This document shows positions 23,878-34,503 of a DNA stretch of 64,000 nt, piece by piece. Position 1 is the first letter of the stretch. The number at the start of each line of letters is the position of its first letter. The position numbers and the translations under genes were made by a program. The notes under the pieces were generated by a model. The model was not told the origin of the DNA. It ran no database searches and saw only the letters and a program-made list of their open reading frames with translations. The DNA comes from Diplosphaera chodatii. Taxonomy: Eukaryota > Chlorophyta > Trebouxiophyceae > Prasiolales > Stichococcaceae. The DNA lies in NCBI GenBank assembly GCA_032358165.1, contig JAALGY010000011.1:1178001-1242000 (forward strand). Reading direction: 5' to 3'.

Positions 23878-24113
23878 AGCTCGCTTGATGCAAGTGCGGC
23901 ATGTATTTGTGTTGCGGTGAACAGCAAACGCCGCGGAACCTGCTGTGGTTTTGAGCAGATTGATTGCTTCGTCACCTGAAGTTATTGATAGTATTTGATG
24001 ACTGAGCCCTATTGGGACGAGAATCAATAGTATGCTGTCGAACATGCTTCCATCCTGCTCTTATGACACTCTACTCGGTCCTCACTCGAGCCTGCATCCA
24101 CATGTCTGGGCCG

Positions 24114-27100
24114 TCATTGGGTGGCCGACAGCAGGGCAGCTGCCTCCAGCTGCAGATCTCTGAGGGCAGCTCCAGCTTCAGTGTCTGGTGATGCAGTGCT
24201 GGCCAGCTGCTTTATTCGGGCAACCAGAGCGTCTGCTGCAGCGTCACCGCTGTCATCCGCAGGTTGCACCTTGGAGCTGATACCATCTGCATCCGCCATA
24301 CCTGGCTCCCCACTGCAAAGCAGCATAAATGGTAGCTCCTCAGTCTGCTCTCACATACAGCCACTCAACTTAGAATGCACAGAGCAGAGGTCTGAGTCTT
24401 CAGTACATTACAAGGAAAGCAACCTGTGCTGTGCGGTCCACTCGGCAGCCTTGGCAGCAGCCCGCTGCACCACCGCCTCTGGCATCTGGGCTAAGCGTGC
24501 CACGTTCAGGCCAAAGGACGCCTCCGCTACACCAGGTGTCAGCTTGAATAAAAATGTGATCCTGCACCATGTTACAGCAACATCAGCCGCAGTTGCCACA
24601 GGAGAGACGCTGTCGACCATCACACAGTGACACGGTTGCATATTGGCACAGACACAGCGGCAGCGGCCTGCAGCTTCTTAAGGATGGTATTGCAAGCAGC
24701 CTGTCACCTGGGGATGTACCGGGTGCCGTCCGCTGATATCCGGCCCTCTGCCGCGACCGCGCCCTGGCTGCTGGGCGGCTGGCTGTTTGTTTGCTGGCTG
24801 CTGACCTGTTCAGCTGCATGCTCGCACCCAGCTGCGGACGCAGCGAGGTCTACCGCTGCATCCTGCACAAATGCCATGTAGCCGCATGCCACGAGCGCTG
24901 GGTGCTGTTCCTGAAGCACTGCCACCTGCGCATAGCAGCACACGTCGAGTACACGATCCACAGGGTGCAAGTACATGGAATGGCTGCAGCACCTTCGCAT
25001 GCTGCACATATGGACGTCTTCTAAGCACATATGCCGGCCATCGACAACATGCAGGCCTGCATGCAGTGAGAAGCTGTTGCATGCCTGCGGATAGTGCGTG
25101 ACGAAAAGGGTCAGAGCCCTCGTCTCCAGCAGGATGTGCTCGATCGTGGCCTGCGCACACCACAGCAACAACTGTACGCAGCGAGGGATGACGCAGGACC
25201 CTCCACCCAGTGCCACGGCTCTTGATGGAGGCAGGCAGCTGGGGACCAGCTGCACGACAAGCTCAAGGCGCAACCACTGACTTACCGCGGCGATGGCAAC
25301 ACCATCGTGGGTGGACGTGCCGCGCCCCAGCTCGTCCAGCACCACCAGCGACCGCGGCGTGGCCTTGGCCAGGATGTTGGACGTCTCCAGCAGCTCCTCC
25401 AAGAATGTCGACCGCCCTGCGCCACAAAGCACACGTTCTAGAGGCTGCTTTCAGATGTGTACAGGACTACATCAGCCGGATGCAACCTGACAAGTGGGCA
25501 TGCACGAGGTGCGAGCTGCACAGACTGAGGTTTTGAGCCCTGCCTTGGGCCAGGGAGTCAGAGGCGCCCATCCTGGTAAAGATTGCATCGGTGACGTGCA
25601 GCCGGGCTGATGTGGCTGGAACGAAGCAGCCGATCTGCGCCATGATCGCGATGAGCGCCACCTGCCTGATGTAGCAGGACTTGCCTGTATGCAAGCTGAT
25701 TGGCACGGTCAGCATAAGCACATCAGCAGCCTTGGTCGACCATGATGCACACACTTTCCACAGGCGCTCACTGGCAACCTCGGGTGTTGTCTGCAGGTTG
25801 CAGTCTATGACATACTCAAGTGTCTTGCAACGTTGTGCGGTGCTCACCGCCCATGTTGGGGCCAGTGATGATCTGCACACGAGGGCCGGAAGCGGCTAGG
25901 TGCGCGTCATTTGGCACCATGTTGCCCCGCAGCGACTCCAGCACAGGATGGCGCCCATCCACTATGTGCACCTGCCAGGCCGGGCACCAGGTTTGGAGCC
26001 TAAGCCATGGAATCCGCCTGCTCAAATGTGCATGTTGTGCAGGGCACGACAATGCAGGACAGCAGGAGCTTCGAGCTGCACCTGAGGCTCAGCATCATCC
26101 GCAATGTCCACCACCTCTGGCCTGACATACCTGCAGGGCATGACATGTAATGACGGTCATGTTGCAGGCAGCCACATCCAAGCTTTGCGGTTGGATGCAG
26201 CACTGACAGCACTCTCACACCGTCCCATGTACATACCCCTGGTTCGACGACACCAATGCCAGGGACTGCAGGGCATCAAGGGCAGCCAGGCCGCGCACTG
26301 CGCTCCGAAGCGGCACGTAATGCTCGTTGAGCGATTCCTGGAACTCTACCCATGCCGTGTCACATGCTGCCTGCACAGGAGTTTTGCACGCATGGTTTTA
26401 GTGTTCAGGTGCACCTTCGAGCGGCAAGGTGCAGATGGCAATGGCACCTGCACAGGTTTTAAAGTCAACAGAAGTGTAATCAAGGGCATGTGACAAACGC
26501 CACCTGGTGGCGCTCCCGTGAGATGAGCAGCTCTGTCACAGCAGCACGGACTTCAGGAGGGTAGTACCGCCTCACCGCCTTCGTGCTGCTGACCAGCTGC
26601 CAATCCTGCAAGGGAACACTCGCACTGCTTCCGCCTTGCTTTCTGATCCTGTTCCCCTGAGGCGTAGGGGAGTGCGGACAGCAAGGCAGACTGAAATATA
26701 TACGGCCTTACCCTGGGAATGTCCTTACGGCCGGAGGGTACCTCAACTAGAAAGCCGTCCTGCAGCGACAGGCACACGTGAGAAAACGCAGCCTGGCTGT
26801 GAGACAGGGTGCAGCGCATTGTGCACAGCGGCTCAGCAGAGTTGCGCAACCTACCCCTTGATTAGCGGGATGCACATACTGCAGCGATGGCAACCGCAGG
26901 CGTCTCCTGAGATCTGGCAGGAGCCGCTCCAGCGTGGCTTCTGCCTTTGCCAGTGCTTCTGCCTAGCGCATGGCCATAACACAACATGTCACCTGGCTGC
27001 AGAATGCACCTGATTGGCAGCCGCGACACCATGTGGCATAGTGTCAGCAGCGTCTGATTAGTTTTGCATACCTTCTGGAATACATCTGGACACCGATCCG

Positions 27101-30100
27101 CATCAGTGAAAAGGTGCAGCTTGTCATTCGTGCTGGCTGCTTCCTCGTCCAGAACACTAAGCACATCATCTGCAATGCGAGCCACCTGCGGCATGCCCAG
27201 ATGTGTTGCAAATGGGTTCAAGTGCCAAACAAGCAAGCACAGCACTTCAGGCTGGGCCAGAACTGCCCACTCTCCTACAGCGACAGGTGCATAGATCTGC
27301 CGTCTTGGCTTCACCTCAGGGGAGGTGACATCGCTAAGCAACCGCTGCAAAAGCGGGCTGGCTGCACCCAAGCCGCCATGACTGGCCCTTTTGTTGCTGA
27401 GGGCGGCGCCACTTGAGGCAAGCGCCTGACACAGGTGGACCTCACGGGTTACTGACGAACATATCATCTTGTAAGGGCTTGGTAAGACATAAATTGCCTG
27501 CTCTGACAATCGGCATGTAAACATCACCTGCAGCGTGCCTGCAAGCTCTGCAGGGTGGCTGGTGCGGTGCAGGATGCGCATGAGCCCACGCTCAAGGTCC
27601 GGCAGCCCCCTCAGGGCATTGGGTACTTGTACCAAGACCTCTGGGCAGCCTGCAGATACAAGTGCAACAATGAGCCATGCCGGTTTTAAGATGGAACCAA
27701 TGCAGCAGCAAGCATAGCATGGCAAAAGACACGATGGCGTCTCTGAGGAACGAACCTGATTGCCGGGCTTCGAGTAGCAGCTGCACAGCGTCCTGACGCT
27801 CTAGAATTGCAGCGTGCTGCACAAGTGGGTGTACGACCCAGTCCCGCAGCAGCCGCCCGCCGAACTTTGTGGTGCAGCTGTCCAGCAGCCACACCAGGCT
27901 GCCCTTCTCTGCGCCATCGTCGTCATTGCGTAGGACCTGCGTGCATCACCATCAGGTGCACCTGTTGGTCGTACCGGGAAAATCAAACAAGTTTACACTC
28001 GCCGTTCGAATGTGAGACCCATTGTCAAAGCACAGTGTTTGCAGTGTACGCTCACCTCCAGCTGGCGGAGCGCATTGGGCGACAGCGCCATACAGCGAGC
28101 ATCTTGGAATGGACGGAAGGCCGCACACTATGTGCAACAGCAACACAAGACTACGTGCATGATGGTAACAATCCAAGCTGACCGCAATGACAATGCTTTG
28201 TGCTGGGCGGATCAACCACCGGCCCTGCATGAAGTTGCATGCCACTGCACAGTGCATGCAAGGCTTGCGCTACCTGCTGCAGGACGCCCTCGCTCTGGAA
28301 GGAGCGCAAGTAATCCACCACGTGGGCCAGCGCCACTGCAGGCAGGTCTGGCAGCTGCTGCACTGCCTCCACCGCAGTGTTGCGTGTGCCCACGCCTGTT
28401 GTGAGTGGCACACTGGAACATGCTTGTCGTTGGATTAATACCTTGCATGCAACTATTGGTAGGATTCACATCACAGCATACACATGATCGCCCACCTGAT
28501 GCCTGAAAGAAGGTTTCAAGCACAACCTGGGCGCCACCAGCACCATGAGTCCTGCGGACATGACGGCAAAGCTCAGTGAGCCAGCAGCTGACCCCAGCAA
28601 GCATGTGCAACGTCCACATATGCTGTGTCTTCTGTGTAGTAGAAGCACCTGTCAACTGCCTCTGACAGGACCCCGGATGCGGGTGCAGCATAGCCGTCCA
28701 GTAGCTTGCGGGTGCGAGAGGACAGCTCCCCCACCAGCAGCAGCTCCCGCGGCGCGCAGAACAGCAGCTGCGTCTCCAGCTCAGTGCGCATGGCATTGTC
28801 CCTGATGTCCACATGCAAAACGTCAAACCTCAAATGGAGGCACTGGTCGCAATAATGCACATGCTCTAATGTACGGCAGAACTCCGGCTGGCATTTGATG
28901 TCCACGCACCGCATCTGTATAGCACGCATTATGCTGATGACTGCGTGCTGCGCCATGCAGCTTGCGGTGGTGAGGTGCCACGCACCAGAACTCGCTGTAG
29001 AGGACGTCCCCAGTGGACATCTCCACCGCCACCATGCCCAGCTGCACAGCGCCGACGCCAGCATTACCAGATGATGCTCCCGTTGGCTGCAGGAGGCCAC
29101 GCCCAGCATTAAGCATCTAATAGGCACCCCACTTGCGTTAACACTAAACATGCAGCACTGCACCCTATTCTAGACAGTAGTAAAACACGAAGTGAGTGTG
29201 ACCATGGCCAATCTAGTGACCTGCGCCTCCACGACAGCCACCAGGTGTGCATTCAGCCCTGCTGATGTCCACTCTCCCACGCCACGCTCGCTCCCAAGCT
29301 GCCCCACGTCCAGAACATTGCCGGCCTGCACTCAAGCATCTACTCGCCACGTTGTGCTTGCATGGCGAATGTGTTTGGCTTTCAAAGCAACATGCACATC
29401 AGGTGCATGCCTGGCAGGCTTTGAGGAGTCAGCGAACGACCAAGCGGAGTGCAGCAGCTCATGATGCATGCAAGCAGGCATGCGAGCGTCATGGCAGATG
29501 GCCTCCATTTTAGTCCACATGCTCGCCTCAAGCGTGGCGCTGGTGTATACTGCAGTCAATTTCCGGTCAAAAGTCCCTCGACTGCCCTCGGCCTTCTTGA
29601 TTGCTGCCGTCTCGGTCTGCCGCACGATCCCGACCTGCGGACGCTCAGAACGGCATCATACCATGCCGCTGCATGTAATGGCAACATCTGCATCCTTCCT
29701 GACATGCCACTGCTTGCCTTGTAGCCGGCGTCAACAAGCCTGCGGACATGCACACCCAAGCGGAAAACAGGAAGACCTGCAACAATGTCATTACATGTGT
29801 CACTCAGGACTGCCGAGGCCACCACAACCAAAGGAAGGCAGGTTCACTGTCAGCAGCAATGCGCTATTGACTGACCTGCAGTAAGGAAGTTTCGATCTTG
29901 GTATGCAAATATATGGAGCACGTTTGCTGCATTCTCGGCGTCATCACCAAACAGCCGCATCTTGTAGCCCACTTCAATGAGCAACATGATGCCTGGATGC
30001 TGCCGCTTCAGCGCTGCGACCTGTGGCGGGAGCATCTGAATGCCGTGTCGGGCGAGCACTAGATGGCGTCACTGCATGTAACAACAGGCAGTACAACTGC

Positions 30101-30524
30101 GACGTGTCACCTGGTTCTCAAGCGGTGTCATCGGCTGCGGCTTCTGCGGCTCGCGGCCACGCCGCGGCGCCTCTTGCGCCAGTTTCCGCTGCGCCTTTGC
30201 ATGCCTGGCGCTCTTCTCGGCTGCTGACACCGGCGCATTGCGCACGCTGCTTGCGACTGGCTGAGCACTGGCTGGCTGATCGGCTGCATTGACGTGCACA
30301 GCTCCCAGCGAGGGACCGTCCGCTGATGGCCCCGCAGGGCTGACATTTGGCGCATGCTTTGCGCGCTTTGAAGGCTGCTGTGCAGGCGGTTCGTCCTCTG
30401 TCAAGTCGACAGTTTGGGATGCAGGCCGCTTCGCTGATGGCTTTGATACAGTGTCTGAGGCTGTTTGTGTACGCTTGCCGAAGAACGATGTCAGCTTTGG
30501 CTGCTTCTTGCCGGATGGTTGCAT
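24114..30524 (-). CDS. MSH3: DNA mismatch repair protein MSH3
   Basis: A many-exon MutS homologue. The start ATG at 30524 gives [18 protein letters not shown]; residues 8-15 (Q-x-x-L-x-x-F-F) form a canonical PCNA-binding PIP box, followed by a basic disordered linker. Mismatch-binding domain I follows: [20 protein letters not shown] and [17 protein letters not shown]. The Lys/Arg-type residue in place of the Phe-x-Glu of MSH6, plus these motifs, indicate MSH3. The core domains contain [20 protein letters not shown] (about 27870). The ATPase has Walker [15 protein letters not shown] split by an intron (about 25845/25680), [18 protein letters not shown], Walker [18 protein letters not shown] (about 25330) and the motif TLFVTHYP (about 25100). 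The C-terminal helix-turn-helix region has [20 protein letters not shown]. The stop is at 24114. Known role: the MSH2-MSH3 heterodimer recognises insertion/deletion loops in the nucleus. Confidence 0.94.
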
Positions 30525-31554
30525 CGCTGCATAGTCTGTATCAGCCGTTGTTGCGTTGTGCAGCACATCTCATAGCACAACACGCGCGGTAGACTTTTGG
30601 TACTGTTGGTGGTAAGTGCGCTATTTGAAAATGTGTTCTGTTGTTGTCATGGACTAGTGCTTCAGAGTGGCTATGGCTCGTTAGCACCTGCATTCGGGAT
30701 GTGGCCAGCTCGCCAGCAATTCAAAGCAGACGCCGATCCTCCCAAGTGGCAGCGCAGTTGACTGCTGCGTGTGTGCCGTCTTCCTCATTGAGATGCAAGC
30801 ATGTGCATTGAGTGTTTGTCCGCAATGCTCGCGCCCGCCATACCGCATGCGAGTGAATGACTGCGGCACCAACCTCATCCTCTGAACCTGGACGTGCTCT
30901 CACATGTGTTGCGAGATCTGGATTGACAATCATCCCAGTGCTGAGCATCAACGCCTGAGGATGGTTGATCTCCTGCACAGCGCGTGGTGTGGGGACAGAC
31001 ATCCTGCTTACAGCATCCCCGAATGGGTGCGTGCATGATAGGACAATCATGTATGGGCCTGAGGATGTGTATAACAAGATCGCCAGCTATGGCTGTAGCT
31101 CCTGGTATCTCCATGATCACCATTGAATTGCTACATGCACATCGCCAGCAAGGAGGCTGTGCAATCCGACTGCGTCCGTCGCGGTGGAGCCAGTGAACAC
31201 CCAACATCCGCTCTAATATGCATATTGTAAGAGCTGGGTATTGCTGATGAGCCGCAGGCTGATCCAAAAGTAGTAAAGCTCTGGGCACGTGCTTCGCCAC
31301 GTCAGGCCGCTCAGTTTAGCGCTGTCCCGGCACAGATCACGAGCGCTTTGGAGCGCTCGTCCGGAAGGTGGCTTGTCTTGATCGTGGAGCAACTCCGGCC
31401 TGCTTGTTTGTCGGTGCAGCCTGCAGAGTAATCAGCAGGCTCACGTCGGGGCCCATAGCTGGAGTGCACCGAAGCTTTCGCACGGGCGGTGGTGCTGTGC
31501 TCATACGCGCTGATCTTCATTGAGCATGGGGCGCTGCTGTGATAGGCGACACTG
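30525..31554. promoter_or_regulatory. Divergent intergenic region (about 1 kb)
   Basis: This lies between the MSH3 start (-) and the KEA3-type start (+). A minus-strand frame (31077-30721) is open for 118 codons but has no recognisable motif and no good splice connection to MSH3. I see no convincing gene here; promoters and 5' UTRs are expected. Confidence 0.35.
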
Positions 31555-33993
31555 ATGGTTTGCAGCCAGGCGAGGCTGCCTGGCCTGCAGTGCCAGCACA
31601 ACCCTGCGCATCTGCTGGACAAATTTCTGGTGGGCAGCAGGCCGCACGGCCGCTGCAGCTTCCGGAGTGTGCCGCTTCCGGGATCAGACCTGCGCGCACG
31701 GCAACATCCCAGGTTCTCGGCAGCCCGCAAGGGAGGCACTGCAGCTGGCGCAGCGATCCACATACATGCCTCCGCAGCGCTCACATCGTGCAACACACAA
31801 TGCACCAACCGCTCAGCACAGCGCAGTATCTGGGGCGGTGGAGCGTGCAGCCCGTTGCTGCAAGGCAGGCAGCGACAGCAACGGCCGTGCCGCACACATG
31901 CTGTGATCGAGACGGACAGCCTTGTGCCACTGGGCCTCGACTTTCTGACATTCCTGGCGGCCACGGTGCTTGTCATCCCGCTCTTCAAGTCCGTCAAGGC
32001 GTCGCCTATCCTGGGCTTCCTGTTCTCGGGGTTGCTCCTGGGCCAGCTTGGGCTGTTCAGAAACATCTCGGAGATCGAGAAGCTCAGCGAGCTGGGTGTG
32101 CTGTTTCTGCTGTTTGAGATGGGACTCGAGCTGTCGCTTGACCGCCTCAAGGCTCTGGCCAAATATGCCTTTGGCCTTGGCCTCACACAGATGTTCCTGT
32201 GCACCCTGGCCTTCAGCCTGTTCTCCCTGCCAGTTGGCAAGGGCATCGGCACGCAAATACTGGAAGTGGTGTTCAGGGCGTCACCCCAGCTGGCAGCCAT
32301 TCGGTCAGTGGACGAGGCAGTGGTCATTGGCGTGGCGCTGTCGCTGTCGTCCTCCGCATTCGTGCTGCAGCTGCTGAACGAGCGCGGGGAGATGGCCACC
32401 AAGTTCGGCAGCGCCACGCTCGGCATCCTGCTCATGCAGGACATCGCGGTGGTGCCGTTCCTGGTGCTGCTGCCGCTGGTGGAGAGCAACGACGTGACGA
32501 CCATGGGCGCCATGGACCTGCTCAGCCAGCTGGGGCCCACCGCGCTGCAGACCATAGGCTCCCTGGGCCTGCTGCTGCTGGGCGGCCGCACCATCCTGCG
32601 CCGCGTCTTCCAGGTTGTGGCGGAGTCGCGGAGTGACGAGACGTTTGTGGCGCTGTGCCTGCTGACGGTCACGGGCGCCTCGCTGCTCACACAGAAGCTG
32701 GGCTTCTCAGACACGGCCGGCGCCTTCGCGGCGGGCGTGCTCCTCAGCGAGACCAACTTCCGGTCGCAGGTGGAGGCGGACATCCGCCCCTTCCGCTCGC
32801 TGCTGCTGGGGCTGTTCTTCACCACCACAGGCAGCAGCATGGACCTCCAGCTGCTGTACCAGCAGTGGCCCATCGTCATCGCCCTGCTGGGCGGCCTGCT
32901 GGCAGTGAAGATCGGCATCATCGGCACAATCTCCCAGTGGTTCGGCCTGTCCAAGCCAGAGGCCATCAGGACAGGCTTCCTGCTGAGCCAGGGCGGCGAG
33001 TTCGCCTTCGTGCTGCTGTCACTGGCCAAAGAACTGCGCATTCTGCCAGACGAGCTGAACCGTCTGCTAATCATTGTAGTGGTGCTGTCCATGGCTCTGA
33101 CGCCGACGCTTGCGGCGCTTGGTGCCAAGTTTGCGGGCATGCAGATGGAGGCGGAGGCCGATGACTCACCACCAAGCAGCGAGGGCGGCATGACGGAGGT
33201 GCAGATGAAGGAAGGGCGGCAGACAGTGGTCATCTGCGGCTTTGGCGAGCTGGGGCAGACCATCGCCAACATGCTGGAGAGCCCGCTTGCAGTGTCCGCG
33301 GGAGCGTCACCTCCGCAGTACATCGGCTTCGACTTGCAGTTGGAGCGTATCCAGGCCGCCAGGATAGCAGGCTTCAACGTGACCTACGGTGACGGCAGTC
33401 GCGCCTCCGTCATCAAGGCGTTCGGCGTCCAGGATGTGCGCGCTTTCGTGGTCGTGTACACAGCACGGCGGCGCTCCGTGGCGGCCGTGGACAATCTGCG
33501 GGCAGCATTCCCAGACACCCCCATCTGGGCGCGAGCACTCGACCTCAGGCATGCTGCAGAGCTGAAGCAGGCGGGCGCGACGTACCTGACCACCAACAAC
33601 ACAGAGGCCGGCACTGCTCTCGGATCCGACCTGCTGCTGCGCCTCGGCATCGCGCGGCGCAACCAGCTGCAGCCGCTCGTGCGGGCGCTGCGCCGCCAGA
33701 TGGACTCCCGGGTTGTGGACCTGGTCAGCGATGTGGACCCGGGGCACGGGAGCGGAGACGACGACCCCAGCGTGTTTGTGCTGGACGAGCAGCAGTTCAG
33801 CGGCAGCCTGAGCTCCACTGACGAGGACGTCTCGCCTGGCCTGAAGCAGGTGTTGCCGGAGATCAAGGGAAGCGGAGAGGTGGCAGCATCGAGCGGCGAG
33901 GAGCAGCCTGCAGCCGGCAGCGGAGGCATCATCGAAGCTGCTGGATTGCAGAGTCTGCTGACAGCATCCTCGCGGGATGAGCATAGCACCTAG
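31555..33993 (+). CDS. KEA3: KEA3-type K+/H+ antiporter, plastid
   Basis: A single uninterrupted exon of 812 codons (ATG 31555, TAG 33991-33993). Residues 1 to about 110 are Arg/Ser/Ala-rich with few acidic residues, as in a chloroplast transit peptide. From about residue 120 a CPA2 antiporter domain runs for about 400 residues with about 12 hydrophobic segments, including FLFSGLLLGQLGLFRNISEI, SSSAFVLQLLNERGEMATKF and the family GILLMQDIAVVPFLVLLPLV (Gln-Asp pair). It is followed by a KTN/RCK nucleotide-binding domain: VVICGFGELGQTIANML (Rossmann glycines), VTYGDGSRASVIKAFGVQDV and an LTTNNTEAGTALGSDLLLRL segment. The tail is acidic and Ser-rich. The length fits thylakoid KEA3 rather than the much longer KEA1/2. 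KEA3 exports H+ from the thylakoid lumen in exchange for K+ and tunes photoprotection. The lack of introns is unusual here. Confidence 0.93.
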   Translation: MVCSQARLPGLQCQHNPAHLLDKFLVGSRPHGRCSFRSVPLPGSDLRARQHPRFSAARKGGTAAGAAIHIHASAALTSCNTQCTNRSAQRSIWGGGACSPLLQGRQRQQRPCRTHAVIETDSLVPLGLDFLTFLAATVLVIPLFKSVKASPILGFLFSGLLLGQLGLFRNISEIEKLSELGVLFLLFEMGLELSLDRLKALAKYAFGLGLTQMFLCTLAFSLFSLPVGKGIGTQILEVVFRASPQLAAIRSVDEAVVIGVALSLSSSAFVLQLLNERGEMATKFGSATLGILLMQDIAVVPFLVLLPLVESNDVTTMGAMDLLSQLGPTALQTIGSLGLLLLGGRTILRRVFQVVAESRSDETFVALCLLTVTGASLLTQKLGFSDTAGAFAAGVLLSETNFRSQVEADIRPFRSLLLGLFFTTTGSSMDLQLLYQQWPIVIALLGGLLAVKIGIIGTISQWFGLSKPEAIRTGFLLSQGGEFAFVLLSLAKELRILPDELNRLLIIVVVLSMALTPTLAALGAKFAGMQMEAEADDSPPSSEGGMTEVQMKEGRQTVVICGFGELGQTIANMLESPLAVSAGASPPQYIGFDLQLERIQAARIAGFNVTYGDGSRASVIKAFGVQDVRAFVVVYTARRRSVAAVDNLRAAFPDTPIWARALDLRHAAELKQAGATYLTTNNTEAGTALGSDLLLRLGIARRNQLQPLVRALRRQMDSRVVDLVSDVDPGHGSGDDDPSVFVLDEQQFSGSLSSTDEDVSPGLKQVLPEIKGSGEVAASSGEEQPAAGSGGIIEAAGLQSLLTASSRDEHST

Positions 33994-34503
33994 ATGAATG
34001 ATAGCTTGCAGACCGAAGGGCCACTCTCTATCGTCGAGAAGAACATCAAAGTCAGAAAGTGAGAGCTGGGAGGGTTTGCCAACAATTTTGCTATGGTGGC
34101 AGCAAACTATTGGTTGGCAGCTCGGCTGCATTTGTGTCAGGTATTGCAACACTGTACTGTACGTGACGCTGAAACAGTTGCAAAGGCTTTTATCCTGTCA
34201 ACATCATGGTCGATTGATGCTGCACCTCCCCATGTTTCATTCTGCAAAATCTGGAGTGATGCACCTCAGATGAATGACGAAACACCTCACATGCAAGCGC
34301 GGAGGGTTTTGCACAAGACTGCAGCAGATCTGCTGGAACGCAACCGAGGTGACTGCAACAATATGTTGCCTCTGACCGGGAGCAGTGGGTTATAGATGCC
34401 CGCCATCCATTGCCGCAACAGAAATCAGGGCAGGGGTCCATACTGTACACGGCTGACAGCGGTGAGTTGACGGTGAGAAAGGTGCGCTAGCGCCACACCC
34501 ACA
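33994..34503. other. Convergent intergenic gap
   Basis: About 510 bp of comparatively AT-richer 3' flank lies between the stop codons of the KEA3-type gene and the SUN gene. I see no gene. Confidence 0.4.

Noticed and set aside
30721..31077. A minus-strand 118-codon frame upstream of MSH3
   Set aside because: No motif, no splice link to MSH3 and unusual composition; best treated as promoter or 5' flank.
31311..33377. A 688-codon open frame antisense to the KEA3-type gene
   Set aside because: It is a Ser/Arg/Met-rich mirror of the sense codons, typical of GC-rich genes, with no domain; the sense frame is unambiguous.
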